A stretch of 64,000 nt of DNA from an uncultured Oscillospiraceae bacterium (GTDB lineage Bacteria > Bacillota > Clostridia > Oscillospirales > Ruminococcaceae). Location: the NCBI GenBank assembly GCA_934448295.1, contig CAKSEY010000002.1, forward strand, positions 1 to 64,000, in the 5' to 3' direction. The position numbers and the translations under genes were made by a program. This document shows positions 51,731 through 61,281 of the stretch, in pieces (position 1 is the stretch's first letter; every line of letters begins with the position of its first letter). Under the pieces are notes generated by a model, which was not told the origin of the DNA, did not search any database, and saw only the letters and a list, made by a program, of their open reading frames with translations.

Positions 51731-52189
51731 CTAAACTGACTGCGCCTGCGCCTTTCGTATCGACTGCCCGGAAACGAACTCCTCAATGAACTGCTCGTTT
51801 TCCTTGGTCGCCGCCGCCTTGTAGTCCTCAAGCTGCTTTTCCTCCAGCTTTTCGAGGGTGCGGACGTCCTTTGTAGCCTCGACCACTACACCTAGCTGCT
51901 TGTTTATCTCCTCCTGCTTGCGCTGCGCGGTGAATTCCCGCGCGTGTATCTCCTGCTGGAGGGTCACGATATAGCGCTTGCGCACGGAGATCTCAAACGC
52001 CTGCGCGCCCTGGCGGCAGACCTCCTCAAGCTCCTGGCTGGACTCAACTACCTTTCGGCTGAGCTCGTCCTTTTCCTCATATATCCGCTGAAGATCCGCC
52101 TGGAGCACCCGCAGGGTGTTTTTCTGCCTGTCAAGCTCCTGCTGGCGGAAATCCATCAGCTTCTGAAGTGTGAACTGGAATTTTTTCAA
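51731..52189 (-). CDS. fliJ: flagellar export chaperone FliJ
   Basis: 152 residues, almost all coiled coil: KFQFTLQKLMDFRQQELDRQ at the start is the FliJ pattern. It joins the ATPase FliI like the gamma subunit of ATP synthase. Position after fliI supports the call. Confidence 0.9.
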   Translation of the reverse strand: MKKFQFTLQKLMDFRQQELDRQKNTLRVLQADLQRIYEEKDELSRKVVESSQELEEVCRQGAQAFEISVRKRYIVTLQQEIHAREFTAQRKQEEINKQLGVVVEATKDVRTLEKLEEKQLEDYKAAATKENEQFIEEFVSGQSIRKAQAQSV

Positions 52190-52210
52190 CGAATGTCACC
52201 TCGTGAATAC

Positions 52211-53530
52211 TCAGGCTTCATCGCCGACCGCCGCGATAAGAAGCTGTATCGTTTCCTCCAGCGTGTAGGATTCCTCCACCCGCTGTATCAGGAACTGATT
52301 TATCTTGTCTATCTTCCTTATCGCCTCGTCCAGCGCGGGATTGGTGCCGTGCTTGTAGGCTCCGATGGAGATAAGGTCGGCGTTGTTGTTGTACAGCGAC
52401 AGCAGGTTTCTGAGCTTTCCCGCCGCCTGCTTGTGCTCCGGCGTGTCTATTTCCGACATTAGTCGGCTGACGCTGGGGAGTATGTCTATCGCGGGGTAGT
52501 GGTTCTGCGCCGCTATCTTACGCGAAAGGATTATGTGTCCGTCTATGATACCGCGGACTGTATCTGCAATCGGCTCGTTGGTGTCGTCGCCCTCAACGAG
52601 CACGGTGTAGATCCCCGTTATCGAGCCCTCCGGGAAGTTCCCGGCGCGCTCCAGCAGCTTCGGCATGGCGCTGTAAATGGACGGAGTGTAGCCTCTCGCT
52701 ATCGGCGGCTCTCCGGTGGAAAGCCCGACCTCGCGCAGCGCCATGGCGTAACGCGTAAGGCTGTCCATCATCAGCAGCACGTCCTTGCCCTGCTTCATGA
52801 AGTACTCCGCGATAGCCGTAGCCGTCAGCGGGCACTTGCTTCTCATCATCGCGGGCTGGTCTGAAGTCGCGACTATCAGCACGGAGCGCGCCATGCCCTC
52901 CGGCCCCAGGTCGCGCTCGATGAACTCGCGCACCTCTCTGCCACGCTCGCCGACCAGTGCGATAACGTTGATATCCGCCTTGACCTTGCGGGCGATCATG
53001 CCCATCAGCGTGGACTTACCAACGCCGGAGCCCGCGAAGATACCCATACGCTGACCCTTGCCCATGGTGAGAAGTCCGTCTATCGCCTTAACGCCAAGTT
53101 CTATCTGGGATTTTATCGGCGGCCTGTCGAACGGATTCGACGGAGCGCCGGTGATGGATATGAGGTCTGAGCAGTTGGGGTCGTCGCCGCCGTCAAGCGG
53201 CATTCCTGCGGCGTCCACTATGCGCCCGATAAGCCCGGGGCCTGCCTTTACGGTCAGCTTGTCGCCGGTGGAATCCACAATGCTGCCCGGCCCTATGCCC
53301 TCTATCTCGGTGTACGGCATGAGCAGGATATTGCTCTTGTTGAAGCCCACGACCTCCGCCCGGATAAAGCTCTGCATATCCTTGGAGTATATGCGGCAGA
53401 CATCGCCGATGTTGCAGGCGGGCCCGCTCGCCTCGATAGTCATTCCGACTATCTTCTCTATCTTGCCCATATAGCGGAATGTGTCATATTTTGTTATTTC
53501 ATCGCGAAACGCTCCGAATTCCAGTGCCAT
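52211..53530 (-). CDS. fliI: flagellar export ATPase FliI
   Basis: 439 residues, the family's normal size once the start is set at ATG 53530 (MALEFGAF), five bases after GGAGG; the open frame extends 14 codons into fliH. Walker A in FAGSGVGKSTLMG, Walker B in VLLMMDSLTRYA, and the export-ATPase motif EPPIARGYTPS. Energises export with FliH and FliJ. Confidence 0.96.
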   Translation of the reverse strand: MALEFGAFRDEITKYDTFRYMGKIEKIVGMTIEASGPACNIGDVCRIYSKDMQSFIRAEVVGFNKSNILLMPYTEIEGIGPGSIVDSTGDKLTVKAGPGLIGRIVDAAGMPLDGGDDPNCSDLISITGAPSNPFDRPPIKSQIELGVKAIDGLLTMGKGQRMGIFAGSGVGKSTLMGMIARKVKADINVIALVGERGREVREFIERDLGPEGMARSVLIVATSDQPAMMRSKCPLTATAIAEYFMKQGKDVLLMMDSLTRYAMALREVGLSTGEPPIARGYTPSIYSAMPKLLERAGNFPEGSITGIYTVLVEGDDTNEPIADTVRGIIDGHIILSRKIAAQNHYPAIDILPSVSRLMSEIDTPEHKQAAGKLRNLLSLYNNNADLISIGAYKHGTNPALDEAIRKIDKINQFLIQRVEESYTLEETIQLLIAAVGDEA

Positions 53531-53543
53531 GACTTCCTCCGCG

Positions 53544-54485
53544 TCAGCCCTCGTCCTCTGCGCCGTTATCATGCGGCTCTTCTGCGGGCTTCTTCTTTCT
53601 TCCTGTCGGCATACGGAATTTTCCGCTGCCGAGCTCCTGTATCATGCGAAGCTGGGTCTGTATGCCAGCGTCAACTATCTCGCTGCCGTTGTCAACGATG
53701 ACGGTGCCCTCCTCGACGTCCGGCAGAAGCTCCACCTCGACGTTCGGGATACCGCCGCACAGCTCCTTCAGATATTCATAATCCCCGGTCAGCTCCTGAT
53801 TGGCGCCGTTGTCCTTAAGGGTTATCTTTATCCTGTCGCAGTTGCGGAACTCCTTCGCCGCCTTTTTTATCAGCCGGCGTATCGCTGTGCTGTCCTTTGC
53901 CGTGATACTGTCAAGCGTTACTTTGTTCGCTATGGACATCACAGTGTCGTAAATTTCCTTTTCGTATTCCTCAAAGAGCTTATCCTTGCCGGAGTTTATC
54001 CTCTCCGCGTAGCTGCGGGCTTCATCAAGGATATCGCGGCCGGCGGCAAGACACGCGTCCTCGCCGTCCTTTTTGCCCTGCTCGAAGCCCTCGGCTTTAG
54101 CCTTGATGAACACGCTGTCGCGGTTGGTCTGCGCGTCTGAGATTATCTGGGATGCGTTGTCGTTGGCGGTGGAAATTATCGTTTCCGCCCGGCGCTTAGC
54201 CTCCAGTATGACCTCCTTGCCCTGCTCAATGCAGCGGGACTTCATGTTCTCCAGAGCCTGTTCATCCTGCCGGAGCTTCATCTCCCTTGCGGAAAGCTCG
54301 GCGGCCTTCTGCTCCAGCCTTTGCTGCTCCCGCCGGAGAAGCTCCTCCTGCGTGGGCGCCTCGTGAGCCTCCGGAACGGGCTGGGCTGTCTGCTGCGGAG
54401 CCTGCTGCCTGCTGCGGAGGTCTATGCTGTTGGATATATCGACCCCGCCGCCGAAATAAACGGAATTCCGTTTTAATACTGCCAA
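53544..54485 (-). CDS. fliH: flagellar export ATPase regulator FliH
   Basis: 313 residues: N-terminal disordered part, a long charged coiled coil (about 45-130, with GREV-type Gln/Glu/Arg helices), and the C-terminal globular domain (about 150-270, VTLDSITAKDSTAIRRLIKKA). Start TTG 54485 is six bases after GGAGGG. Binds FliI and the C-ring. Confidence 0.88.
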   Translation of the reverse strand: MAVLKRNSVYFGGGVDISNSIDLRSRQQAPQQTAQPVPEAHEAPTQEELLRREQQRLEQKAAELSAREMKLRQDEQALENMKSRCIEQGKEVILEAKRRAETIISTANDNASQIISDAQTNRDSVFIKAKAEGFEQGKKDGEDACLAAGRDILDEARSYAERINSGKDKLFEEYEKEIYDTVMSIANKVTLDSITAKDSTAIRRLIKKAAKEFRNCDRIKITLKDNGANQELTGDYEYLKELCGGIPNVEVELLPDVEEGTVIVDNGSEIVDAGIQTQLRMIQELGSGKFRMPTGRKKKPAEEPHDNGAEDEG

Positions 54486-54525
54486 GCTCAACCCTCCGTC
54501 ATGCTGAAAGTTTTATCATGCCGCG

Positions 54526-55548
54526 TCAGGCAATGACCTCGTCGCCGCCTCCGCCGTGGGAGATGGTGATGATGCCGTCCTGTTCAAGGCGGCGTATGGT
54601 GGCGACGATGTTCTGCTGCGCAGCCTCAACGTCACGCATACGCACATTGTGCAGGTACTCGATATCCGCCTGAAGGCTCTCCCTTGCACGGGTGGAGATG
54701 TTCGAGAATATGCACTCTGCGACCTCCTGCGTGGAGCCCTTGATAGCGATCGCAAGATCCTTCGGATCCACCTGCTTGGTGAACTCCTGTATAGCCATGG
54801 AATCCAGCGTAACAATGTCCTCGAATACGAACATCTTCTGCTTGATCTGGTCTGCCAGCTTCTGGTCCCTTGCGGACAGCTCGTCGAATATGTATTTCTC
54901 GGTGGCGCGGTCTACGTTGTTCATGACCTCTGCGACATAAGAGATACCGCCGACCTCCATGCTGTCGGTGTTCACAAGGTTTGCGAACTTCTTTTCAAGC
55001 GTTGCCTCCAGCGACTTTATTACGTCAGGAGCAGCGCGGTCCATTCGCGCTATTCTTTCGACTACCTCGACGCGCTTCTCCTTGGGAAGCTCCGCCAGGA
55101 TAGCCGCCGCCTGGTCTATTCTTGCATAGGACAGAATGAGCGCGATGGTCTGCGGGTGCTCGTTCTGCACGATGGCAAGCAGGTTTTTATAGTCAGCCTT
55201 GCGCACGAAATCGAAGGACTTCGTCCGGAGCTGCTTTGTTATTCTCTGGAGCAGCGTATTCGCCGTCTCAGCGCCGAACGCCTTTTCAAGTATCTCCCGG
55301 GCATAATCCACGCCGCCCTCTGTTACCACCTTCTGGGTAAGGCACAGCTCGTAGAATTCGTTGAGCACTCCCTCCACCACGTCCAGCGGCTGGTACTCCA
55401 GCTTGGCGACCTCGGTGGAAAGCGCCTCTATCTCGTCGTCGGACAGGTGCTTGTACACCTGCGAAGCGTTGTCCGCCCCCATTGCCGCCAGCACAAGAGC
55501 GATCTTCTGGTTGGCGGTAAGCTCCGAAGCTGTTGTATTTTGTGCCAT
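54526..55548 (-). CDS. fliG: flagellar motor switch protein FliG
   Basis: 340 residues: N-terminal FliF-binding domain, middle domain with EHPQTIALIL, and a C-terminal torque domain whose charged helix contains LAIAIKGSTQEVAECIFSNIS and RARESLQADIEYL. A Gly/Ile-rich end (GIITISHGGGGDEVIA). Couples stator movement to rotor. Confidence 0.97.
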   Translation of the reverse strand: MAQNTTASELTANQKIALVLAAMGADNASQVYKHLSDDEIEALSTEVAKLEYQPLDVVEGVLNEFYELCLTQKVVTEGGVDYAREILEKAFGAETANTLLQRITKQLRTKSFDFVRKADYKNLLAIVQNEHPQTIALILSYARIDQAAAILAELPKEKRVEVVERIARMDRAAPDVIKSLEATLEKKFANLVNTDSMEVGGISYVAEVMNNVDRATEKYIFDELSARDQKLADQIKQKMFVFEDIVTLDSMAIQEFTKQVDPKDLAIAIKGSTQEVAECIFSNISTRARESLQADIEYLHNVRMRDVEAAQQNIVATIRRLEQDGIITISHGGGGDEVIA

Positions 55549-55573
55549 TCTGATCTCCCCCTTATCTGTGCCG

Positions 55574-57259
55574 TCAATTGTCCCTCATCATATTCTTGAT
55601 GATCTGAGCCACGATATCCGGATTCGTCTTGGAGAAGTCGCTGATCTCGCGCTTGAGTATAGTCTCGCGGGACTCCTTCGCGGCTTCTTCCGTAAGGCTC
55701 GCAATATTGAAATCCACTTCCTCCGGCTGTTCCTGCTCGGGTGTGGAAGCGCCTCCGGCAGCGCCAGCCGCCGCAGTCCCGCCCTGTGCGGAAGCTGCTG
55801 CAAGGGCAGCCTCCTGGCGGTGTCTTATCTTCTTCTTTCTGGAATGTCCCATCATAAGCGTTGCCACCAGAAGCAGTATCAGCACGATACCAAGTCCGAC
55901 CACAACGTACAGCAGGGTGTTGCGGAACGTATCCACGGACGGTGTGATGATCTGGAGCTGACCGTCGCCGTTTGTTCCGTTGCCGCCGTTTGCAGCCGAC
56001 AGCGCGAACGGGAGGTTATACACGGATACCAGATCCACAGTGGTTCCCGCCGCGTTAGCCACGATCTGCTGAAGAGAATCGCGCTCCGCCTGGGTCATGT
56101 TGGTCTGGTTGACCACAAGGCCTACGCTCAGGGAGTCGATGTTGTAGCCGTCCTTCTTGATGGTCTCCTTGATATTGGAAACGCTGTACTGTATTTCTTC
56201 CTTATTATAATAATAGGTCTGACCGTCCTCAAGCCCGGTGTAGGTCGGGTAATCCGGGGAGATATCGCCGTTGGCGGTCACTCCCACGATATTGCCGTCC
56301 GTATCGAGCTGACCTGCGGAGGTTATCCTGTTCTCGTGATCCTTTACGCCTGCGTTGGTGCCCTCCGCCGGCTCGTACTGGGTGGATTCAACGTCCTTTG
56401 CGTCGTAGTTAAGCCGCGCGGAAACGTTGAATGCATAACCGTTCTCGCCGTATATCTTCGTAAACATATCGCCGAGGCCGTCTTTCAGCACCTGGACGAA
56501 TTCCTTTTCGAATTCAAGGCGCTTTCTCGCGGTCTCAACGCCGGACTTATCCTCGTTCTTGTCGATATCGTCAAGCTCCGGGTCTATCCATTCGTAGGAG
56601 TTCATCTTGCTGTCCATGATGGACACGTTCTCGGTCTTAAGCCCCTCGATACTGGAGGTAACGCCGCGATAGATCGCGCGGACCTCGTCGTTTGTGAGCT
56701 CCTTGCCCTCCCTGAGCTGGAGGAACACAGCGCACTGGCTGTCGCCCTTCTTGTCGGAAATAACGTAGTTGGAGCTTTCCGGGAGCGTGAGGTTAACAGT
56801 CGCCGCCTGGACTCCGTCAAAGGATGCGATAGTCGCGCCCAGCCTTGTTTCGAGCTGCTGGCGCTTTACCTCGCGCTTGTCCATGTCGGTGCTCCACAGG
56901 TCGACGCCGTTGTTCCAGATATCGTAGTTGGTGGTGGACTTGGGGTAGCCCTGCACCCACATCTGCATTCTCAACGTGTTTTCCTGCTCGGCGGGGACGA
57001 TGACGTCACCGTTTGCATTTACTGTGACCTCGGTAACGCCCAGCTCCTGTATTGCGGCGGAAATTTCTCCCGCCTCGGTGCTGGAAAGTCCCGAGAACAG
57101 CACTGCCGTGCCCTTGTTGGAGTTCAGCAGTACGCACAGAACTATGATTATCGCAACGACCACGATCGGGATGGAGATGATGAGTATCTTCGCCATCTTG
57201 GACGCGTCAGTCCATTTGGTCTTTACTGTCGTTACGACTGATTTCAGCTTTTCATTCAT
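55574..57259 (-). CDS. fliF: flagellar MS-ring protein FliF
   Basis: 561 residues: N-terminal transmembrane helix (about 22-45), ring-building motifs (SSTEAGEISAAIQELG, the YscJ-like domain), a disordered periplasmic loop, a second helix (about 440-462) and the C-terminal FliG-binding tail (ISDFSKTNPDIVAQIIKNMM). Founding ring of the basal body. Confidence 0.97.
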   Translation of the reverse strand: MNEKLKSVVTTVKTKWTDASKMAKILIISIPIVVVAIIIVLCVLLNSNKGTAVLFSGLSSTEAGEISAAIQELGVTEVTVNANGDVIVPAEQENTLRMQMWVQGYPKSTTNYDIWNNGVDLWSTDMDKREVKRQQLETRLGATIASFDGVQAATVNLTLPESSNYVISDKKGDSQCAVFLQLREGKELTNDEVRAIYRGVTSSIEGLKTENVSIMDSKMNSYEWIDPELDDIDKNEDKSGVETARKRLEFEKEFVQVLKDGLGDMFTKIYGENGYAFNVSARLNYDAKDVESTQYEPAEGTNAGVKDHENRITSAGQLDTDGNIVGVTANGDISPDYPTYTGLEDGQTYYYNKEEIQYSVSNIKETIKKDGYNIDSLSVGLVVNQTNMTQAERDSLQQIVANAAGTTVDLVSVYNLPFALSAANGGNGTNGDGQLQIITPSVDTFRNTLLYVVVGLGIVLILLLVATLMMGHSRKKKIRHRQEAALAAASAQGGTAAAGAAGGASTPEQEQPEEVDFNIASLTEEAAKESRETILKREISDFSKTNPDIVAQIIKNMMRDN

Positions 57260-57306
57260 TTATTAGGACGACCTCCGAAGTTTAGTGCTGCCGCGCAGCC
57301 GCAGGC

Positions 57307-57636
57307 TTAAACCTGCATATTGATGATCGTGTTGTAAGCGCTCAGCGTCTCGTTCTTTACGGTAACGAGCAGCTCGACTGCGGTGGCAGCCTTGGTGATG
57401 TTCGCCTGTACCTGCGCCAGATCGTCAATATTTCCGAGCATGAGGTCGATCGCGTCGCGATCTACCTGCTCGTTTGTCTCTATAACGCTGTCCACCATTC
57501 CCCGGAAAATATCCAGGAATGAAGCGTCCTCAACGTTTACTGCATATTTCTGGTTTGATTTGTCGGTACCCATCGGGGTCATGGGCTCCATGGGCTTCAT
57601 GGTGCCGAGGGTATTCAGTGCAACTATATCAGTCAT
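57307..57636 (-). CDS. fliE: flagellar hook-basal body protein FliE
   Basis: 109 residues with the FliE helical pattern (SFLDIFRGMVDSVIETNEQVD...NIDDLAQVQANITKAATAVELLVTVKNETLSAYNTI landmarks). Links the MS ring to the rod. Standing between flgC and fliF as in most bacteria. Confidence 0.93.
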   Translation of the reverse strand: MTDIVALNTLGTMKPMEPMTPMGTDKSNQKYAVNVEDASFLDIFRGMVDSVIETNEQVDRDAIDLMLGNIDDLAQVQANITKAATAVELLVTVKNETLSAYNTIINMQV

Positions 57637-57659
57637 TGTGCGTCAGTTCCTTTCAGATA

Positions 57660-58118
57660 TCAGCCCTTGCCGATGTTGAGAGCCTTGGTCGCCATCGTCT
57701 TTATTACCTCGAACACTGCGAGATTCGCGGAGTACATATTCTCCGCCTCGGTGGCGTCAAGCTGCTCGGTGGCAACGTCCACGTTGGATTCGTACACATA
57801 GCCGTACTCGTCCGCCAGCGGGTGGTTGGGGGAGTACACCGGCTCGGCGGGGGTGGGGTCGTCAACGACAGCCTTAGCCTCAACGCCGCGGTACTTCACA
57901 TAGTTCTGGAGATGAGCCTCGCCGGTCTCCAGCTTGGTGTAGAGGATCTTCTTGAACACCTTGTCTTCGCCGAAAACCACCATCTGGCGCTTGTACGCGT
58001 CTTCGGCGGTGGTCGCAACGTTGTCGGCGTTGGCGATGTTCTGGGCGATTATATCCAGCCTGAATCTCTCGGCGGTCATGCCGGAGAGCGGAACATTAAG
58101 CGAACTCAGGAATGCCAT
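57660..58118 (-). CDS. flgC: flagellar rod protein FlgC
   Basis: 152 residues: N-terminal ERFRLDIIAQNIANADN and C-terminal EAENMYSANLAVFEVIKTMATKAL, the rod-family coils. Forms the proximal rod with FlgB and FlgF. Confidence 0.95.
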   Translation of the reverse strand: MAFLSSLNVPLSGMTAERFRLDIIAQNIANADNVATTAEDAYKRQMVVFGEDKVFKKILYTKLETGEAHLQNYVKYRGVEAKAVVDDPTPAEPVYSPNHPLADEYGYVYESNVDVATEQLDATEAENMYSANLAVFEVIKTMATKALNIGKG

Positions 58119-58130
58119 ATATTACCTCCG

Positions 58131-58496
58131 TCACTTGGTCGTCATGGCAGTTCTCACGCGGGAGAAGTTGCCGTTCATGGAATTTATCAGCGCGTCGTAC
58201 TGTATCTGCGCCTTCGCGAGTTCCGCCTGCTGAACGTCGTTGTCAACGTTGTTGCCGTCGGGCTGATCCTCGGTGTTGCGGTCGATGAACAGTCTCTGAA
58301 CAAGATCCAGCTCAACGTCCACCGTGCCGTTGGAGCGCAGCTTGTCCCGGAGTATTCCCGCAAAATCAAGGTATTTGCAGTTGTAGTCCGGCGTATCTGC
58401 GTTGGCGATATTCTGGGAGATTATCTGCTGCTTCTGCCAGAGCACGGACAGACCCTGCTCGGTAACGCGGAAAGCATTTGTATCAAAAAGAGCCAT
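58131..58496 (-). CDS. flgB: flagellar rod protein FlgB
   Basis: 121 residues: FDTNAFRVTEQGLSVLWQKQQIISQNIANADTPDY is the FlgB N-terminus (read by landmarks VLWQKQ and NIANADTP), and the protein ends with an alpha-helix through NGNFSRVRTAM. First gene of the 26-kb operon; GAGGT precedes its ATG. Confidence 0.95.
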   Translation of the reverse strand: MALFDTNAFRVTEQGLSVLWQKQQIISQNIANADTPDYNCKYLDFAGILRDKLRSNGTVDVELDLVQRLFIDRNTEDQPDGNNVDNDVQQAELAKAQIQYDALINSMNGNFSRVRTAMTTK

Positions 58497-58567
58497 ATAT
58501 GTACCTCACTGTCAGCGGGGTATCTCTGCAAAAAGGCATAGTACACCGCATAGATATTCGTATTATA

Positions 58568-58596
58568 ATTATACACCATTTCAACTCATATTGCAA
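58568..58596 (-). promoter_or_regulatory. main promoter of the flagellar operon
   Basis: TTGCAA (complement of 58591-58596), 17-bp spacer, TATAAT (complement of 58568-58573), sigma-A type; leader of about 65 bases to flgB. A second candidate lies upstream (CTGACA, 16 bp, TACAAT at 58678-58705). The 400-base gap 58497-58908 holds only these, AT-rich DNA and the ABC-operon terminator; no sigma-28 promoter is evident. Confidence 0.68.
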
Positions 58597-58843
58597 CAAT
58601 TTTTTTATCAGATTTTTCTACCAGATGTAAATTTTTATCACAATTTTATGCTATTCTTCGACAAGCTGTAATCAATTATTGTACAATATGACAATTTTCT
58701 GTCAGATTTTGTGAAAAGAATACAAAACGCACGTTTCATTTTCTCTGTTCTGTACTAAGGTAAGAAGTATTCCAAACAGTTTTTTACAATTCCCCATGAC
58801 ACAAAGCATGATCCGCCGACATTTTCTTCAGGTTTCCAAAAGC

Positions 58844-58880
58844 GAAAACACCCGGCTCCGCACGGAACCGGGTGTTTTCT
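58844..58880 (-). terminator. terminator of the ABC transporter operon
   Basis: GAAAACACCCGG and CCGGGTGTTTTC form a perfect long stem with TTTT on the 3' side in either direction. It follows the permease stop and shields the flagellar promoter. Confidence 0.88.
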
Positions 58881-58908
58881 ATATATTGGGGGAAGATTGG
58901 TTATCGGA

Positions 58909-61281
58909 TCATTCAGATTCCAAAACCGGAATGTCTGATGTGGAATTATCTTCTGTGGTTTCGGGCGCTTCATACACCAGATTATCCGCGAGAAGCTTCT
59001 CAGCCTCGGCGTTGTATTCCACCGGAATTTCAAACAGATTGACGTTCGTGACGTTATCCGTACCGTCAACGTACTCCCGCCAGCTTGAAGCGCTGCACAG
59101 CGCTAATGTATATGTGCCTTTATTTGTAATCTCACTGCCGCTGACCTCTAACAGCTTCTTAAACTCCGGGTCGTCGGTGGATACTCTGCCATAGGACATG
59201 CTTAATGAGTAATCCTCGCCGTCCGAATATTTGCCGCCATACGCCCCCTCAAGGTAGGTCGCATAGGATATTCCCTCAGACTGAGCCAGCATTTCTGAAA
59301 CATCCGGGCTGCCGTTACCCTCTATTATAAAAGCAGAGCCGTAGTTCTCCGGATCAAACTGATCCTCCAGGCTGATACCATAGCCGTTCAGCAGGGAAAC
59401 GGTGTTGTCCATCCAGTCGTACACCATAAGGTACTCCCACTCGTAACCGTGTACTTCGTCGCTATTGTACTTCAGCATGGTTATCTTCACACGGTCGCCC
59501 TTCCATGCGCTGTTATTCTGAACGAAATCAAACGTGATTTTCTGGCAGTCCTGGCGATATGCTTCAATGAATGCGTCGGTGTCAACGTTGTAAGCTGCCT
59601 GGTCTCCGCCGACAAACTGCATAGAGTCAATACGGAATCCGTCCTTTGCATAGTCTTCAACGTTGCCGCACCTGCTCTTGAACCATGCCTCCGGGATAAG
59701 CATCTGGCTGCGCACGTCGTCATAAAGCTCCTTTGTGACGTAGTAGAATCTTGCCAACTCCCTGCCGTCCTTCAGCGTATATTCTACAGATATGGAGTAT
59801 TTCTTCTCTATGCTGTCGTCTGCGTGCTTCGGGATCTCTGAGTGGATATGATTTGCCAGCTCCAGCAATTCCGTATCGCCGCTATTGGCTGTAAACTTGA
59901 AATTGCCGATCTCCCAGGAGAAATCATCGTGATCCATATAGCTTACAGACACTAACTTTACACTGGAAGGAGCCGGAACGTAATTCGCTGCCCCGAAGCC
60001 GTTGGAGAGGTTCAACAGAAGGCATATCAGCACGCTTGCACCGAGGGTGCCAGCCCATTTTGCGGCGGTCAGGTAGAATTTCCGGAAGCCGCGCCCGCTT
60101 ATCAGGTCCATGATGATATACATGATGAACGTTGCTATGACCGTGCCGATTATGATTCCAGAAATGTCCGGGGTATAGGAGTAATAGTCCTCATAATTCC
60201 CGCGAACTATCGAAGCCACCGTGCAGCCCATAGTAACAGTCACCGCGAATATCACAACGCCGGGGATAACAAGCCCCATTCCCTTGTAGACGTAGGGCAT
60301 GCCGACCCGCTCGGCACGGCGGTATTTTATCAGGAAATACGCCCCCGCAATGCAGGCTAACGTTACCAACAGGGCGGGTATGCCGTACTCCGGGCGGAAT
60401 ATCGGCGCAATATCGCTTATGTTTTCCACATGGTCGTTCGTTGCCATGGAATAGAACGTCATGGCTATCATTCCAAGCGGTGAAGAAGCGGTCATGGGAT
60501 ACAGCGAACCAGCCGTCATGCCCCAGGCGCTTGTTTCCACAACGCTGCCGTAAACTCCGCTTTCGATGAGCGAAAGCCCCATGCAGTGTATCATCGGTAT
60601 CGCGAAATTCACGAGTATCGGATAAATGCACGCCTCCGCCATTCTGCCGCAGAACGAGAGCATGAGCAGGGTCAGCGCGACCTCCATAATGCAGGCGAAA
60701 AGCCCCGTGAACGCCGCCGGGATTACCATATCCAGCATATCCGCCGTTGTTGTGAATTGAGACTTGTCGGCGAACTGGAACAGTATAACTCCGAGCAATA
60801 TCGAAGCAAGGTGCGGGAGAATGTTCACAGTGAACACCGCCGCGAGATCGCCGAAGAACCGCGTTTCGTGGCTCACGGGGAGCGAGTAGTCCATATCCAC
60901 AACGCTCTTGTTGTAGAGATAGCGGAAACTCTTAACCGTCGTCACGAACGTGAACACGAACATTCCCATAAGGCAGAGTACGCCGATTACGACTGCGGTT
61001 ATCGTCAGCGACTCCCACAGTCTGAGGTCGCGTCCTGCCGCCTCGTACGCGATATATTCAGCGGTACTCGGTTCATAATCCTGCGCCGCCACTATGTCCC
61101 AGAACCGGGCGTTCCTTGCATACGCCTGACACATCGGTATGAATATCCCGGCGACAAGCGGATAGCTGAGCACTCCGAAAATAACGCTCATTATGAACTG
61201 GGGTCTGAGGTTCCTGAGCTTGTTGCGGTAGTACGGCAGGAACTTGTAAAATATGCCGTTAGCCGAGCTTTGAGCTGTCAT
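58909..61281 (-). CDS. ABC transporter permease, DUF6449-like
   Basis: 790 residues. Eight or more transmembrane helices in the first about 430 residues, of the ABC-2 type, and then a soluble region of about 350 residues beginning near PAPSSVKLVSV, resembling the DUF6449 extracytoplasmic part seen in YtrC/YtrF-type exporters. Overlaps the ATPase gene by 23 bases, so it is translated with it. Substrate unknown; systems with this set often respond to cell-wall-active peptides. Confidence 0.8.
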   Translation of the reverse strand: MTAQSSANGIFYKFLPYYRNKLRNLRPQFIMSVIFGVLSYPLVAGIFIPMCQAYARNARFWDIVAAQDYEPSTAEYIAYEAAGRDLRLWESLTITAVVIGVLCLMGMFVFTFVTTVKSFRYLYNKSVVDMDYSLPVSHETRFFGDLAAVFTVNILPHLASILLGVILFQFADKSQFTTTADMLDMVIPAAFTGLFACIMEVALTLLMLSFCGRMAEACIYPILVNFAIPMIHCMGLSLIESGVYGSVVETSAWGMTAGSLYPMTASSPLGMIAMTFYSMATNDHVENISDIAPIFRPEYGIPALLVTLACIAGAYFLIKYRRAERVGMPYVYKGMGLVIPGVVIFAVTVTMGCTVASIVRGNYEDYYSYTPDISGIIIGTVIATFIMYIIMDLISGRGFRKFYLTAAKWAGTLGASVLICLLLNLSNGFGAANYVPAPSSVKLVSVSYMDHDDFSWEIGNFKFTANSGDTELLELANHIHSEIPKHADDSIEKKYSISVEYTLKDGRELARFYYVTKELYDDVRSQMLIPEAWFKSRCGNVEDYAKDGFRIDSMQFVGGDQAAYNVDTDAFIEAYRQDCQKITFDFVQNNSAWKGDRVKITMLKYNSDEVHGYEWEYLMVYDWMDNTVSLLNGYGISLEDQFDPENYGSAFIIEGNGSPDVSEMLAQSEGISYATYLEGAYGGKYSDGEDYSLSMSYGRVSTDDPEFKKLLEVSGSEITNKGTYTLALCSASSWREYVDGTDNVTNVNLFEIPVEYNAEAEKLLADNLVYEAPETTEDNSTSDIPVLESE

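Noticed and set aside
55361..57241. 626-codon open frame opposite fliG and fliF
   Set aside because: Complementary-strand shadow of two certain flagellar genes; no ribosome binding site or recognisable domain.
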